Source: Conidiobolus incongruus B7586
Taxonomy: Eukaryota > Entomophthoromycota > Entomophthoromycetes > Entomophthorales > Conidiobolaceae
Assembly (NCBI GenBank): GCA_000697335.1
Contig: JNEM01012908.1
Coordinates: forward strand, 1-38,503
DNA length: 38,503 nt
Direction of reading: 5' to 3'
Part shown: piece by piece, positions 35,978 through 38,503 of the stretch
Position numbering within the stretch: the first letter of the stretch is position 1
Layout of the letters: each line of letters starts with the position of its first letter
Position numbers and translations under genes: made by a program
Notes under the pieces: generated by a model
Database searches by the model: none
What the model was told of the DNA's origin: nothing
The model's input: the letters and a program-made list of their open reading frames with translations, nothing else

Positions 35978-38503
35978 ATTTGCTAAGAGTAAACTTAATA
36001 GAAATTAAAATTAAATAAATATCAGATATTATAGAATATATTTATAATGTTCTGATATTGAATCACCAATTAATCCGACAACCTTAGAGCATTCATATTC
36101 TTTTTGAGTACTTTAGTGATTGTATTGATTTGGGTTAAATTTTAATTTGGATCAAATAAAACAAGAGTGAATTTAAGAATGACGATATCATTGAATTTAA
36201 TTGGATAATTTTATTTTGATTGATAGATCTGAATTTGATCAAGATTTCAATGCCAATATAGAATTCAATAACACATGATATTAAATTTAATGCTTATTGG
36301 AAGTAGATACAAATTATTCTATTTTGAATAACCATAGTATTATCCAATAAATTATAAATGTGATAAGTGCCTTTTGGCTTTTTTAGACTTAATATTAATT
36401 ATAAATATCACCCCTTATTAGCATTGTCTTAATATTAATAAGAATGATATAATTTGAAATGGTAAAAATGGAGATAGTAAAAGATAAGATATAAATACTG
36501 TAAAAATAACAACTCAGCCATATTTAAACTCAAATATTAATATTGATATTAAACAAATCAAGATCAATTAATCAATAACTACTTAAATATCAATATACTC
36601 AACAACTTGTAATTTTTCATCTATATTATTTACAGTGATAGTATTAAAGATTTAAACAAATAATTCTCAAGTATTCCCCTTCTATAGTTTTTTCCCATTA
36701 TCTGATTTAATTTTCTAAAAAATTTTGATCTAATAATATGTTCGAAAATTCATTAAACATTTTTAAACTATGATTTTAATATCAATTTATGATCATCAGT
36801 TACTTTAATTATTTTACAAGTCATTTATTTATTGCGATATTAATAATAAAAATATATTTAGTTTGATGATCAAATACCTACTGAATTTTGATATCGATAT
36901 TGATATTATTCAATATCTAATTAAAAATTATAAATTAAAATTATACTAATTTATTTTGTAATATTCTGAGTTGTGACTGTAATAGATTTACACATTTTTA
37001 TAATAAATTACATGAATCACAAACAAATACGATTAGCTCTCCAAATCAAGACATTTTTCTACCAATCAATATCTTCTTAACCTCACGTGGGATTTAGAAC
37101 TTAAAATGCTGTGTATGAAAAATTTCACATATTTGAGTAAATTTTTACAACCAACTCAAGTTTGATAATTTGATAGCAAACTTCTCCAACTAATTTGCAA
37201 TACCAAAATCAAATAAATGCATTCAATATTGTTTCACCAATATATGTTCAAATATATTTAGAGTTATAATCTTTATTTGATCTCTATATATATATATATA
37301 TTTAAATTATTTTCTTATTTATGAAATTTATAAAATCAATGCCAAAAGATATAACAAGATATAAATTTGTAATTGCAAGTTAGATTAAAAAGTGATAATC
37401 ATTTTCATCTAATAATATAATTGAATAATTTTATTTTTATTCAATAACCAATGATTTCATATATATTTATATAATTAATATAATTTAATTTATTTTTTAA
37501 ACTAGAAATATTGGTTTTATTTTAATTGTTATTATATTTTATTTTAACCAAAAAAAATTTCAGTATTTAAGAGTATAGAGTTGGTTGATATAAAGACATT
37601 ATTAAAATTATAATACATTTTATTAATAATTATATTAGCTTAATTCATATGTTTTGAAATTATTAAGTAATATAAGTAATATAATAGTCTAAATAATTGA
37701 TTATTATCATATTACATAATTTAATTAATTAACATTTTAATTACAAATATCAAAAGAAATAAATTAACTAAACTTGATATATACTTATAAATTTTTAATT
37801 TTAAAATTTAAATATGATTATAAATGGTATAATATATAATTTCTATATTTTAATTTCTATTAAAATTATTTAAATTATTATTTTAAATTTAAAATAATGG
37901 GAAATTTTTTAATTTTTGATTTTTCAAACATATTATTAGTTTTAAATAAACAGATATAAATAAAATAAATACAAGATTATATATTTTTATATTATATATA
38001 TATATAATATTTTTTTGATTAAAAAATTAATTTTTTAAAATTAATTATGTAATTTAATTTTATTTAAATTAAATAATAATCATCAAAAGTTATTTATTTT
38101 AGTATTAATAAAACTTAACTTTAAACCCTTTAAAATTATTTAAAATTTATAAAAAACTTTCAATAATAAAATATTATTTAAATCAACTATTTATTACTAA
38201 GTAAACTATTTTAAAGTTAAGAAAGAAATTATTTAAAACTTATTAAAATCTAAGAAAATCAACTTTAACTATTATTTTTAATTATTAATAAAGTGAAAAA
38301 ATATATTAAAAAATATTTTTTTATTTTTGTTAAAAAATTATCTAAATATTTTAATATTAGTTTTATAAGAATTTTATATATATTAAAGTTTAAACTCAAA
38401 TAATAAATAATAATATAAAATAAATACCTTATAATTTAATTAAAGCTTAAAAAAAAGTTAAAGTAGCTATTATTGAATAAAACTTACTAAAATATAATTA
38501 AAA
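35978..38503. other. Gene-free region with extremely AT-rich end
   Basis: The first 120 bp is the UGDH upstream region. Beyond it no gene is visible. From about 37400 to the end G+C falls to roughly a tenth by eye, with long A/T runs and homopolymers. A short TA run sits at 37284-37301. It may be an AT-rich isochore trough, replication origin or centromere-type DNA, but nothing specific supports these. Confidence 0.55.
36066..36070. promoter_or_regulatory. CCAAT box upstream of UGDH
   Basis: CCAAT on the plus strand (ATTGG relative to the gene), 89 bp upstream of the UGDH ATG. Another case of the CCAAT element shared by genes in this window. Confidence 0.35.

Overview
The window looks like nuclear DNA of an intron-rich, extremely AT-rich fungus, most likely an early-diverging (non-Dikarya) lineage. 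Three things point that way. A WOPR (Gti1/Pac2) transcription factor is present, and that family is fungal. The introns are short (about 45-120 nt) with GTAAGT/GTAATT/GTAAAT-type donors and mostly TAG acceptors. ATG16 keeps its C-terminal WD40 propeller, which the well-known ascomycete Atg16 lacks. The species cannot be named from the sequence. Exon models below were built by hand, checking that reading phase is kept across every junction and that the product matches its family from end to end.

Layout: 1-5585, gene-free AT-rich DNA. 5586-6494 (-), WOPR regulator. 6537-10716, long gene-poor upstream region. 10717-10962 (-), possible small secreted cysteine protein, probably decayed. 11161-12580 (+) and 15441-16767 (+), tandem SRSF4/5/6-type SR splicing factors, seven exons each. 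16768-21133, mostly empty, with weak coding-like traces. 21134-21839 (+), orphan two-helix membrane protein. 22057-23775 (-), SLC35F/YML018C-type transporter, nine exons. 23776-26472, empty with AT microsatellites. 26473-28931 (-), ATG13, seven exons. 28932-31182, intergenic. 31183-33766 (+), full-length ATG16 with WD40 repeats, 15 exons. 34353-35977 (-), UDP-glucose 6-dehydrogenase, four exons. 35978-38503, empty and falling to roughly a tenth G+C.

Functional themes: two autophagy genes lie head to head, ATG13 (Atg1-complex HORMA subunit) and ATG16 (LC3/Atg8 conjugation platform). UGDH makes UDP-glucuronate for wall or capsule polymers. The SR pair controls splicing.

The most interesting signal is non-coding. 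Intron 4 of both SR paralogs, inside the codons for the SWQDLKD motif, is long and strongly conserved, while their other introns are not. It starts with a 30-nt block that is identical in both genes and reads in frame to a shared stop. It also contains a matching 50-nt candidate cassette exon. This is the hallmark of autoregulatory unproductive splicing. CCAAT boxes about 75-225 bp upstream of the start codons recur at all eight confident genes.
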